From: VAZQ01 sp963758945
GTDB lineage: Bacteria; Pseudomonadota; Alphaproteobacteria; Rhizobiales; Xanthobacteraceae
Direction of reading: 5' to 3'
Assembly: GCA_963758945.1 (NCBI GenBank)
Contig: CAVWXY010000001.1
Location: 1 to 64,000, forward strand
DNA length: 64,000 nt
Below, piece by piece: positions 52,102-60,247 of the stretch. Below the pieces are notes generated by a model, which had not been told where the DNA came from, did not search any database, and was given only the letters and a program-made list of their open reading frames with translations. A program made the position numbers and the translations under genes. The first letter of the stretch is position 1; each line of letters opens with the position of its first letter.

Positions 52102-54465
52102 ATGAAAGTCAACGTGATCGGCGCCGGCCCGGCCGGCCTCTATTTCGCGATCCTGCTGAAGAAGGCGTGGCCGTCGACCCGCATCACGGTCTTCGAGCGC
52201 AACCGGCCGGACGACACCTTCGGCTTCGGCGTGGTGTTCTCCGACCAGACGCTCGACACCTTCGAGACCCATGACCGCGAGAGCTACCGCGCCATCATCG
52301 GTCACTTCGCCTATTGGGACGACATCGAGATCCATTTTCGCGGCGCGACGCACCGCATCGGTGGCAACGGCTTCTGCGGCTGCTCGCGCGCCACGCTACT
52401 GAAGATTCTCGGCCGCCGCGCGCGCGCGCTCGGCGTCGAGATCGAGTATCAGACCGAGATTTCACCGCTCGATCCCGCGCTGCGCGACGCCGATCTCGTG
52501 GTGGCGGCCGACGGCATCAATTCGCGCCTGCGCGAGGCGTTCGCCGATCGCTTCGAGCCGAGCGTCGATCTGCGGCCGAACGTGTTCTCCTGGATGGGCT
52601 CGACCCGGCCGTTCGACGCCTTCACCTTCTTCTTCCGCCAGACCGAGCACGGGATTTTCATCGCCCATTGCTATCAGTACGAGCCGCAGCGCTCGACCTG
52701 GATCACGGAGACCGATCCGGACACCTTCCGGCGCTCCGGGCTCGACCAGCTCGACGAGGCGCAATCCGCGCGGTTTGTCGGGGAGCTGTTCCGCGAGGAA
52801 CTGCAGGGCCATCGGCTGATCACCAATCGCTCGCTCTGGCGCAATTTTCCTACCATCCGCTGCCGGCGCTGGGTCGCTGACAACATGGTGCTGATCGGCG
52901 ACGCCAAGGCGAGCGCGCACTTCTCCATCGGCTCCGGCACCAAGCTCGCGATGGAGGACGGGATCGCGCTTTACGAGGCGTTCCGCGCCACCGCCGCCCG
53001 CGCGTCCCTCTCCGGCGGCGACGTGGCGCCGGCGCTCGCCCATTTCGAGGCGCAGCGGCGCGACGAGGTGGAGAAGACGCAGCACTCCGCCGACGTCTCG
53101 CTGGTCTGGTTCGAGCACGTCGACCGCTTCTGGAACATGGACCCGACGCGCTTCGCCTTCGGCTTGATGACGCGCTCGAAGGCCATCACCTATGACAATC
53201 TCGCGCTGCGGGCGCCCGCCTTCGTGCGGGAGGTCGATCAGGTGGTCGCGCGCGAAGCGCGCGCATTGGGCTTTCCAGCCGATACCGCCGAGCCGGTCGC
53301 GCCCATGTTCCAGCCGTTTCGGCTGCGTGGGCTCACGCTCGCAAACCGCGTGGTGGTGTCGCCGATGTGCCAGTACTCGGCGGCCGACGGCATGCCCGGG
53401 GATTGGCACCTCGTGCATTACGGCGCGCGCGCCATCGGCGGCGCCGGCCTGATGTTCACCGAGATGACCGACGTGTCGCGGGACGCGCGCATCTCGCCCG
53501 GCTGCGCCGGCATCTACAACGACGCGCACGAAGCGGCGTGGGCGCGCATCGTGGATTTCGTGCACGCGCAATCGAAGACGAAGTTCTGTCTGCAGCTCGG
53601 TCATGCCGGCCGCAAGGGCGCGACCAAGCTGATGTGGGAGGGGATCGACGAGCCGCTGGAGCAGGGCGGTTGGCCGATCATCTCGGCCTCGCCGCTGCCG
53701 TACTTCCCGCACAGCCCGATCCCGCGCGAGATGACCCGCGCCGACATGGAGGAGGTGATTGCCGACTACGTGGCGGCGGCAAAGCGCGGCGACCGCGCCG
53801 GCTTCGACATGCTCGAGCTGCATGCCGCGCACGGCTACCTGCTCGCGAGTTTCATCTCGCCGCTGACCAACCGCCGGGGCGACGAGTACGGCGGCGCGCT
53901 CGCAAACCGCCTGCGCTTTCCGCTCGAGGTGTTCCGGGCCATGCGCGCCGCCTGGCCGGACGACAAGCCGATGTCGGTGCGCATCTCCGCGACCGACTGG
54001 GTCGACGGCGGGCTGACCGGCGACGAGGCGGTCGAGGTCGCGCGTGCGTTCGCCGATGCCGGCTGCGACCTCATCGACGTCTCCACCGGGCAGACCACGC
54101 CGGAGGCGCAGCCCGTCTTCGGCCGCATGTTCCAGACCCCGTTCTCCGACCAGATCCGCAACGAAGCCGGCCTCGCCACCATGTGCGTCGGCGCCATCAC
54201 CTCGGCCGACCAGGTCAACACCATCATCGCCGCCGGACGCGCCGATCTCGTCGCGCTGGCGCGGCCGCACCTGGTCGATCCCTACTTCACGATGAAGGCC
54301 GCGGCCTGGTACGGCGCGGCGGAGGTGTACTGCCCGCCGCAATATCTCGCCGGCAAGGAGCAGACGTTCCGCAACAGCGTGCGCGACCGCGAGGAGCTCG
54401 TGGAGTTGCGGCTCAAGGCCAAGCCGAAGGGTCATCGCGACAGTTGGAAGGAGGCGGCGGAGTAG
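52102..54465 (+). CDS. abmA: 2-aminobenzoyl-CoA monooxygenase/reductase (fused FAD monooxygenase-OYE)
   Basis: 787 residues, from the ATG after GGAGGAAGG. Residues about 1-395 are a flavoprotein hydroxylase: MKVNVIGAGPAGLYFAILLK, FGFGVVFSDQTLDTFETHD, MVLIGDAKASAHFSIGSGTK. Residues about 405-770 are an Old Yellow Enzyme barrel: RGLTLANRVVVSPMCQYSAA, LQLGHAGRKGATKLMWEG, LHAAHGYLLASFISPLTNRR and GDEYGG. This fusion is the hallmark of ACMR of Azoarcus evansii, which hydroxylates and then dearomatises 2-aminobenzoyl-CoA, and of salicylyl-CoA 5-hydroxylases. The anthranilate-type ligase next door favours ACMR, though a salicylate role is possible. Confidence 0.88.
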   Translation: MKVNVIGAGPAGLYFAILLKKAWPSTRITVFERNRPDDTFGFGVVFSDQTLDTFETHDRESYRAIIGHFAYWDDIEIHFRGATHRIGGNGFCGCSRATLLKILGRRARALGVEIEYQTEISPLDPALRDADLVVAADGINSRLREAFADRFEPSVDLRPNVFSWMGSTRPFDAFTFFFRQTEHGIFIAHCYQYEPQRSTWITETDPDTFRRSGLDQLDEAQSARFVGELFREELQGHRLITNRSLWRNFPTIRCRRWVADNMVLIGDAKASAHFSIGSGTKLAMEDGIALYEAFRATAARASLSGGDVAPALAHFEAQRRDEVEKTQHSADVSLVWFEHVDRFWNMDPTRFAFGLMTRSKAITYDNLALRAPAFVREVDQVVAREARALGFPADTAEPVAPMFQPFRLRGLTLANRVVVSPMCQYSAADGMPGDWHLVHYGARAIGGAGLMFTEMTDVSRDARISPGCAGIYNDAHEAAWARIVDFVHAQSKTKFCLQLGHAGRKGATKLMWEGIDEPLEQGGWPIISASPLPYFPHSPIPREMTRADMEEVIADYVAAAKRGDRAGFDMLELHAAHGYLLASFISPLTNRRGDEYGGALANRLRFPLEVFRAMRAAWPDDKPMSVRISATDWVDGGLTGDEAVEVARAFADAGCDLIDVSTGQTTPEAQPVFGRMFQTPFSDQIRNEAGLATMCVGAITSADQVNTIIAAGRADLVALARPHLVDPYFTMKAAAWYGAAEVYCPPQYLAGKEQTFRNSVRDREELVELRLKAKPKGHRDSWKEAAE

Positions 54466-54483
54466 CGCATACACTCAGACGTG

Positions 54484-54562
54484 TCGTCCCCGCGTAGGCG
54501 GGGACCCATATTCCAGAGACCGCAGTGTGTGGCACTATGGGTCCCCGCTTTCGCGGGGACGA
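54484..54562. repeat. Double-hairpin REP-like element
   Basis: TCGTCCCCGCGTAGGCGGGG ... CCCCGCTTTCGCGGGGACGA. Outer arms of about 25 bp pair with few mismatches and each arm is itself a small hairpin. Lies between the hybrid flavoprotein and NicX-like genes, probably separating two transcription units. Confidence 0.75.
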
Positions 54563-54617
54563 CAGCACAGCAAGAGCGCTGCGTTCTCTCAAGGGCCGGA
54601 CATAGCGGAGTATCCTC

Positions 54618-55679
54618 ATGCACGAAGCGCTCAACCACGCCAAGCTCGCGATGCTGTTCCGCAAGGAATTCGAGCTCTGCAACGTGCGCAAGGGCGAGAC
54701 CCTGGTGCTGCTGAGCGATCTCGGCGCGCGCCGCGACTACGTCTCCGCCGCCTTCGCCACCGCCGAGGATTTCGGCGCCGACGCCTACGAGATGTGCGTC
54801 AACGCCATGCCGTCGTGGACCAAGGTGGGGGTGGAGACCGTCGGGCGCTGCAAGGGCACGCTCGAGGCGATCAAGGCGGCCGACATGCTGGTCTGCCTGC
54901 ACATCCCGCTGTTCACACGCTGGCTCAAGGAGGCGCGCGACTCCGGCACCCGCGTGCTGATGGTCATCGACGCTCCCGACGAGCTCGAGACGCTGATGGC
55001 GCCCCCGGGGCTCAAGGAAGCGGTCGTGCATGCCGGCTCCCGGCTCGAGCGCGCCGGAACCATGCGGATCACGCGCCCCGGCGGCACCGACCTTACGGTC
55101 AAGCTCGGCGAATATCCGACCATGATCCAGTACGGATATTCCGAGGCGCCGGGCCGCTTCGACCACTGGGGCGCCGGCCACGTGCACACCTTTCCGAACG
55201 AAGGCTCCGCCAACGGCACGGTGGTGTTTGCGCCCGGCGATATCGTCGTGTTGCCCTATTGCCGCTACGTGCAGGACGAGGTGAGGCTCGACATCCGCGA
55301 CGGCTTCATCCGCAAGATCGAGGGCGGCCTCGATGCCAAGCTGATGCGCGACTGGCTCGACGGCAACAAGGCGCATCCCGACGACATGGACGGCCACGCC
55401 ATCTCCCATCTCGGCTGGGGGCTCAATCCGCAGGGACGTTGGGACGCGATCGCGCTCAACGGCGCCGATCCGGTGCGTCACCACGCCGGCGCGCGCTGCT
55501 TCGCCGGGAATTTCCTGTTCTCGACCGGACCGAACTCGCAAGGCGGCGGCAAGCGCACGACCAAGGGGCATTACGACGTACCGATGCGCGACTGCACCGT
55601 CGCGCTCGACAACGACGTCATCATCGAGCACGGCAAATTCACCGACGAGAAGATGCGGGTGGCGTTCGTTCCGCGTTGA
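54618..55679 (+). CDS. NicX-like 2,5-dihydroxypyridine 5,6-dioxygenase family protein
   Basis: 353 residues, matching the about 350 of NicX. N-terminal Rossmann-like domain (VRKGETLVLLSDLGARRDYV) and a C-terminal domain like M29 aminopeptidases. Fe(II)-ligand candidates are His264 (GHAISHLGWGLNPQ), His318 and Asp320 (GHYDVPMRDC), which line up with NicX His265, His318 and Asp320. The family opens the ring of 2,5-dihydroxypyridine or related hydroxylated rings with O2. Context (molybdenum hydroxylase, amidohydrolase decarboxylase) supports a pyridine-carboxylate route, but the substrate is unproven. Confidence 0.82.
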   Translation: MHEALNHAKLAMLFRKEFELCNVRKGETLVLLSDLGARRDYVSAAFATAEDFGADAYEMCVNAMPSWTKVGVETVGRCKGTLEAIKAADMLVCLHIPLFTRWLKEARDSGTRVLMVIDAPDELETLMAPPGLKEAVVHAGSRLERAGTMRITRPGGTDLTVKLGEYPTMIQYGYSEAPGRFDHWGAGHVHTFPNEGSANGTVVFAPGDIVVLPYCRYVQDEVRLDIRDGFIRKIEGGLDAKLMRDWLDGNKAHPDDMDGHAISHLGWGLNPQGRWDAIALNGADPVRHHAGARCFAGNFLFSTGPNSQGGGKRTTKGHYDVPMRDCTVALDNDVIIEHGKFTDEKMRVAFVPR

Positions 55680-55683
55680 CGCG

Positions 55684-57159
55684 ATGACCGATCCGGCCGC
55701 CAGCGTCGCCGGCGTCGGCAAACGGTTCGGCGCCACGGTCGCGCTCGACGGCGTCGACTTCGACGTCGGCCGTGGCGAAATCCACGCCGTCGTCGGCGAG
55801 AACGGCGCCGGCAAGTCGACGTTGATCCGCATCCTTTCCGGCGTCCACCGGCCGGACCGTGGCGTCGTTCGGGTCGGCGGCGAGGAGCGACACTTTGCGA
55901 GCCCGCACGATGCCATCGCCGCCGGCATCGTGACCATCCCGCAGGAGCTGCGCCTGGTGCCGGCGCTGTCGATCGCGGAGAACGTCGCGCTCGGCGATCT
56001 GCCGGTACGGCGCTTCGGGCCGCTCGCCTTGGTCGATCGCGCGCGCATGCGCGCCGAGGCCCGCGCCGTCCTCGCCCAACTCGACTTCGACCCCGATCCC
56101 GATCGCACGGTCGCCTCGCTCGGCTTCGCCGAGCGGCAGCTCGTCGCTATTGCCAAGGCGCTGCGCCGGCAGTGCCGCGTCTTCATTCTCGACGAGCCGA
56201 CGGCGGCGCTGGAACGGCGCGAGATCGACCGGCTGTTCGCGGTGCTCGCGCGCATGCAAGCGCAGGGCACGGCGATCGTCTACATCTCGCACCGGCTCGA
56301 CGAGGTGGTCGCGATCGCCGGCCGCTGCACGGTGCTGCGTGACGGCCGAGTGGCGGCGGTGCGCTCGCGCGGCACATTCTCCGTGAGCGATCTGGTGGCG
56401 GCGATGACCGGACGTGCCGCACAGGCGGATAGCGGAGAGACGCTCGGCGCCGCCTCCGGCCCGCCGCTGCTGCAAGCGCGGCCGGACGGCGTCACCGAGT
56501 TGAGCCTGCGCGGGGGCGAAGTCGTCGGGCTGGCCGGCCTGCTCGGCAGTGGCGCCGGGCGGATGATGCGCACCCTGTTCGGGGTCGCGGCCGATGCCAC
56601 CCACGTGGAGGTCGGCGCCGGCAGCCGCCGGCTCCGAGCCCCGGGCGACGCCATCGCCGCCGGCATCGGGATGGTGCCGGGCGAGCGCTCGCTCGGCCTG
56701 ATCATGAACCAGTCGGTGCGTGACAACATCCTGTTGCCCAACCTCGGCGCGATCGCGCGCCTCGGCTGGCTCGACCGCGCGGCCGCTGATCGCATCGTCG
56801 CCGAGCTGATGGATCTCGTCGACATCCGTCCGCGCCGGCCGCAACTCAAGGCCGGCGCGCTGTCCGGCGGCAATCAGCAGAAGGTGATCCTGGCGAAATG
56901 GCTTGCGCGTCGCGTCGCCGTGCTCCTGCTCGACGAGCCCACGCAGGGGATCGACATCGCCGCCAAGTCGCAGATTCATGCGCTCATCCGCGATTTCGTC
57001 GCGCGCGGCGGCGGCGCGCTCGTCCATTCGAGCGATCTCGGCGAACTGGTGCGGCTGTGCGACGCCGTGCTCGCCGTGCGGCAGGGGCGGGTCGCGGCTA
57101 CGCTCGATCGGGCGGGCGGCCTCGACGAGCCCAAGCTGCGCGCGGCGATCGGCGGGTGA
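55684..57159 (+). CDS. Sugar-type ABC transporter ATPase (RbsA/XylG-like)
   Basis: 491 residues with two tandem ABC domains. First: Walker A GENGAGKSTLIRIL, signature-like SLGFAERQLVAIAKAL, Walker B VFILDEPTAALERRE. Second: degenerate Walker A region GLLGSGAGRMMRTLFG, signature LSGGNQQKVILAKWL, Walker B LLLDEPTQGIDIAAKS. Typical of CUT2 importers. Starts four bases after the NicX-like stop, so the importer probably feeds the catabolic operon. Confidence 0.92.
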   Translation: MTDPAASVAGVGKRFGATVALDGVDFDVGRGEIHAVVGENGAGKSTLIRILSGVHRPDRGVVRVGGEERHFASPHDAIAAGIVTIPQELRLVPALSIAENVALGDLPVRRFGPLALVDRARMRAEARAVLAQLDFDPDPDRTVASLGFAERQLVAIAKALRRQCRVFILDEPTAALERREIDRLFAVLARMQAQGTAIVYISHRLDEVVAIAGRCTVLRDGRVAAVRSRGTFSVSDLVAAMTGRAAQADSGETLGAASGPPLLQARPDGVTELSLRGGEVVGLAGLLGSGAGRMMRTLFGVAADATHVEVGAGSRRLRAPGDAIAAGIGMVPGERSLGLIMNQSVRDNILLPNLGAIARLGWLDRAAADRIVAELMDLVDIRPRRPQLKAGALSGGNQQKVILAKWLARRVAVLLLDEPTQGIDIAAKSQIHALIRDFVARGGGALVHSSDLGELVRLCDAVLAVRQGRVAATLDRAGGLDEPKLRAAIGG

Positions 57160-57160
57160 C

Positions 57161-58099
57161 ATGAAAGGCCATCGCTCGGCGCTCGCCGGCCAGATGCCGC
57201 TGATCTCGCTCGTCGTGCTGTGTGCGGGGACGGCGTTGCTGACCGACCGGTTTCTCTCCCCGCTCAATCTCGGCAACATCCTGGTGCAGTCATCGATCAT
57301 GGCGGTGATCGCCATGGGCATGACCTTCGTCATCGTCGGCGGCGGCTTCGATCTCTCGGTGGGCTCGACCGCGGCGCTTGCGGGCTGCGTCGCGGCCATG
57401 GTGATGCTCGAGGCCGGGATCGTTGCCGGGGTGGCGGCCGGGATCCTGGCCGGCGCCGCGGTCGGACTGGCGAACGGCCTCATCATCGCCGTCCTCAACG
57501 TCAATCCCTTCATCACCACGCTCGGCACCATGGTGCTGGTGCGCGGGGTGGTGTTCCTCATCACCGGCGGCGCGCCCGTGAGCGGGGACGCGGGCCTGCC
57601 GGCCGAGTTCGTCGACCTCGGCTCGGGCCGTTTCCTCGGCGTCCATTATCTCGTGTGGGTCCCCGCGCTGCTCCTGGCCGCGCTCTCCTTCGTCATGCAT
57701 GCGACGCCCTACGGCCGCCGGGTCTATGCCACCGGCGGCGGCCGTGAGGCCGCCTACCTGTCGGGCGTTCCGGTGCGCCGTGTGATAGCCTCGACCTACG
57801 TCTGGTGCGGCGCGCTCGCCGGCGTCGCCGGGGTGATGCTCGCCGCCCGGTTGCAATCCGGCCAGGCTACCGCCGGCGAGTTCTACGAATTGACCGCGAT
57901 CGCCGCGGTGGTTCTGGGTGGGGCGTCGCTGCAGGGCGGGGAGGGCACGCTCTACAAGAGCGTGATCGGCGTGTTCATCATGATCGTGCTCGGCAACGCG
58001 CTCAACCTGCTCAACGTCGATTCCTATTGGCAGCGGGTGGCGGTGGGCGCCGTGATCATTGCCGCCGCCGCCGCCGAAAGGTTACGCTCACGGCAATGA
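57161..58099 (+). CDS. Sugar-type ABC transporter permease (RbsC-like)
   Basis: 312 residues from MKGHRSALAGQMPLISLVVL, one base after the ATPase stop. BPD_transp_2 family: VIAMGMTFVIVGGGFDLSVG (conserved), STAALAGCVAAMVM, FITTLGTMVLVRGVVFLITG, ELTAIAAVVLGGASLQGGEG. About eight to ten helices. CUT2-type permeases act as homodimers. Confidence 0.93.
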   Translation: MKGHRSALAGQMPLISLVVLCAGTALLTDRFLSPLNLGNILVQSSIMAVIAMGMTFVIVGGGFDLSVGSTAALAGCVAAMVMLEAGIVAGVAAGILAGAAVGLANGLIIAVLNVNPFITTLGTMVLVRGVVFLITGGAPVSGDAGLPAEFVDLGSGRFLGVHYLVWVPALLLAALSFVMHATPYGRRVYATGGGREAAYLSGVPVRRVIASTYVWCGALAGVAGVMLAARLQSGQATAGEFYELTAIAAVVLGGASLQGGEGTLYKSVIGVFIMIVLGNALNLLNVDSYWQRVAVGAVIIAAAAAERLRSRQ

Positions 58100-58113
58100 A
58101 GAGGAGCAATCGC

Positions 58114-59049
58114 ATGTTCAGGCTTCGCACGGCCGCGCTCGCCGCGGCGCTGGTCGTTCCGATCTCGCTGGCGCCTTTCGCACCCGCCTGTGCCCAGGGC
58201 AAGACCACCATCGGCGTCTCGCTCGCGCAGGACGACAACCCCTTCTACATCGCCATGCTGCGCGGCATCCGGGCGCGCGCGCAGGAGCTCGGCTGGGACG
58301 TGGCCACGGTCTCCGCCAACGAGGACAAGCTCAAGCAGATCAACGGCGTGCAGGACCTGGTCGCGCGCGGCGTCAAGGGCATCCTGATCTCGCCGATCGA
58401 CGCCGTGGGGGTCAACGCCGCCTACGATGCGGCGGCCGCCGCCAAGATCCCGATCGTCTCCATCGCGCGCGGCTCGGCCTCGCCCAACCAGACCATCCAC
58501 GTCGCCATGGACGAGAAGCAGATCGGCCGCGACATCGCCGAATGGACCGCGAAGAAGCTCAACGGCAAGGGCAAGGTCGCCCTGCTGATGGGACCGAGCG
58601 GCGCGCCGACCTTCCGCAATCTCGGCGAGGGTTACAGCGAGGTGATGGCGAAATATCCCGGCATCCAGATCGTGTTCAAGGCGGACGGGCCGCTCACGCG
58701 CGAGCGCGGCGTCAAGCAGGCCGAGGACGTGCTGGTCGCCAATCCCGACCTCGCCGCGATCTACGCCGCCAACGACGATGTCGCGCTCGGCGCCATGCAG
58801 GCGGTCAACGCCGCCAACCGCAAGGGCAAGACGCTGGTCACCGGCATGAATGGGGTGCCGCCGGCGCTGCGCGCGGTGAAGGAGCAGAATCTGGCGATGA
58901 CGGTCGAATTGAACCCGGTGGAATGGGGACGGCTCGGGGTCGACGTGCTCGCCACCTACCTCAAGGGCGACAAGGTCGAGCCGCGCGTCTTCATCAAGCA
59001 CATCATCATCGACGGGACGAACATCGACCTTAAGCTGCCGAAGACGTGA
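58114..59049 (+). CDS. Sugar-type ABC transporter substrate-binding protein (RbsB-like)
   Basis: 311 residues from MFRLRTAALAAALVVPISLA (AGGAG upstream; a Met at 58096 is possible). Signal peptide ends near ACAQG. Peripla_BP_4 domain: TIGVSLAQDDNPFYIAMLRG, GVKGILISPIDAVGVNAAYD, IPIVSIARGSASPNQTIHVA, VALLMGPSGAPTFRNLGEGY, IYAANDDVALGAMQAVNAAN. RbsB-like binders next to aromatic genes often bind non-sugars; ligand unknown. Confidence 0.92.
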   Translation: MFRLRTAALAAALVVPISLAPFAPACAQGKTTIGVSLAQDDNPFYIAMLRGIRARAQELGWDVATVSANEDKLKQINGVQDLVARGVKGILISPIDAVGVNAAYDAAAAAKIPIVSIARGSASPNQTIHVAMDEKQIGRDIAEWTAKKLNGKGKVALLMGPSGAPTFRNLGEGYSEVMAKYPGIQIVFKADGPLTRERGVKQAEDVLVANPDLAAIYAANDDVALGAMQAVNAANRKGKTLVTGMNGVPPALRAVKEQNLAMTVELNPVEWGRLGVDVLATYLKGDKVEPRVFIKHIIIDGTNIDLKLPKT

Positions 59050-59071
59050 CGAGGTCTTGCCGAACACCCGG

Positions 59072-59185
59072 CGTCATCGCCCGCGCAGGCGGGCGATCCA
59101 GTAAACAGCGGCGGAGGCATGTGGCCCGGTTCGTCACGACGCGAGAGAGCAACATGTACTGGATGCCCGCATTCGCGGGCATGAC
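59072..59185. repeat. CCAGTA-type double intergenic repeat
   Basis: GTCATCGCCCGCGCAGGCGG ... ATCCAGTA on the left and TACTGGATGCCCGCATTCGC ... CATGAC on the right are inverted copies, each with its own GC hairpin. Same family as 44459-44486. Located between the binding-protein and bicupin genes. Confidence 0.7.
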
Positions 59186-59214
59186 GGCGGAGGCGTTGGG
59201 AGAGGAGGCCCGCC

Positions 59215-60246
59215 ATGGCTGAGACTGCAGCCGCTGCAAGTCACGCAAGCCCTTTCGTCGCCGAGCTCGAAGCGAAGCACCTGCATCCGCTCTGGGACCG
59301 CTACCAGCGCATCACGCCGGTCAGGCCGCAGCCGCGCGATGCGCCCTTCGTCTGGCGCTGGCGCGACGTCGAGCCGTTCCTGCACCGTTCGGTCGGCGAG
59401 GTGTCGATCAATGACATCGAGCGGCGCGCGCTGATCATGGCGCATCCGGCGTTCGGGGCGGACACCACCACCACCAGCACGCTGCTTGCCGCCTTCACCG
59501 TGCTCGATCCCGGCGACCGCGCCCGCCCGCACCGCCACACCGGCGCGGCGATCCGTTTCGCCACGCGGGCGGAAGGCGCGGTCACCATCGTCGACGGCCG
59601 CCGTTGCGAGATGAAGGCGGGCGACCTGATCCTGACGCCGCCCATGGTCTGGCACGGCCACATCAACGAGAGCGATCACCGCATCATCTGGTTCGACGCC
59701 GCGAACATGCCGCTGATCCGGGCGGTGGACGCCCACTTTTTCGAGCCGGGCGATCCGCGCAACAATGAGTTCTGGCAGGTCGATGCCGGCGAGGAGCCGC
59801 TGTGGGCGGAAGCCGGCCTGCGCGCCGAGGGCGCGGCGAGCGGGACTGCGCATTCGCCGAAGTACCGCTACCCCGGCGAGGCGACGCGCCGGCTGCTGGC
59901 GGCGGCGCCGCCCGGTCCCGACGGGCTGTGCACGCTGCGTTACGTCGACCCGGCAACCGGCGGCGCCGTCATGCCGACGCTCGACTGCTACGCCGCCCGC
60001 CTGCGCAAGGGCGCGCCGACGCGGGCCAAGCGCGCGACCTACAACGTGGTCTGCCTGGTGGTGGCCGGCGAAGGCCGCTCGACCATCGGCGAGCAGAGCT
60101 TCGAATGGTCGCAACACGACGTCTTCACCATTCCGCACTGGACCTTCGCGCGCCACGAGGCGCGCGGCGGCGACGCCGACCTCTTCATGGTGACCGACAA
60201 GTCCGCCTTCGAGCGGCTCGACCTCGTGCGCGAGGAATTGCAGTAA
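59215..60246 (+). CDS. Gentisate 1,2-dioxygenase-like bicupin
   Basis: 343 residues, the family's usual length. Cupin 1 carries the metal-binding His set in RARPHRHTGAAIRFATRAEG with a further His in TPPMVWHGHINESDHRIIW. Cupin 2 (VCLVVAGEGRSTIGEQSFEW, FTIPHWTFARHEA) is degenerate, as in gentisate and 1-hydroxy-2-naphthoate dioxygenases. Opens a ring between a carboxyl and a neighbouring hydroxyl in family members. Substrate here unknown; operon partners suggest a hydroxylated aromatic or pyridine acid. Confidence 0.85.
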   Translation: MAETAAAASHASPFVAELEAKHLHPLWDRYQRITPVRPQPRDAPFVWRWRDVEPFLHRSVGEVSINDIERRALIMAHPAFGADTTTTSTLLAAFTVLDPGDRARPHRHTGAAIRFATRAEGAVTIVDGRRCEMKAGDLILTPPMVWHGHINESDHRIIWFDAANMPLIRAVDAHFFEPGDPRNNEFWQVDAGEEPLWAEAGLRAEGAASGTAHSPKYRYPGEATRRLLAAAPPGPDGLCTLRYVDPATGGAVMPTLDCYAARLRKGAPTRAKRATYNVVCLVVAGEGRSTIGEQSFEWSQHDVFTIPHWTFARHEARGGDADLFMVTDKSAFERLDLVREELQ

Positions 60247-60247
60247 C

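Noticed and set aside
54432..57564. Two minus-strand open frames of over 600 residues
   Set aside because: Antisense to the NicX-like and ABC ATPase genes, which are well supported; composition is shadow-like.
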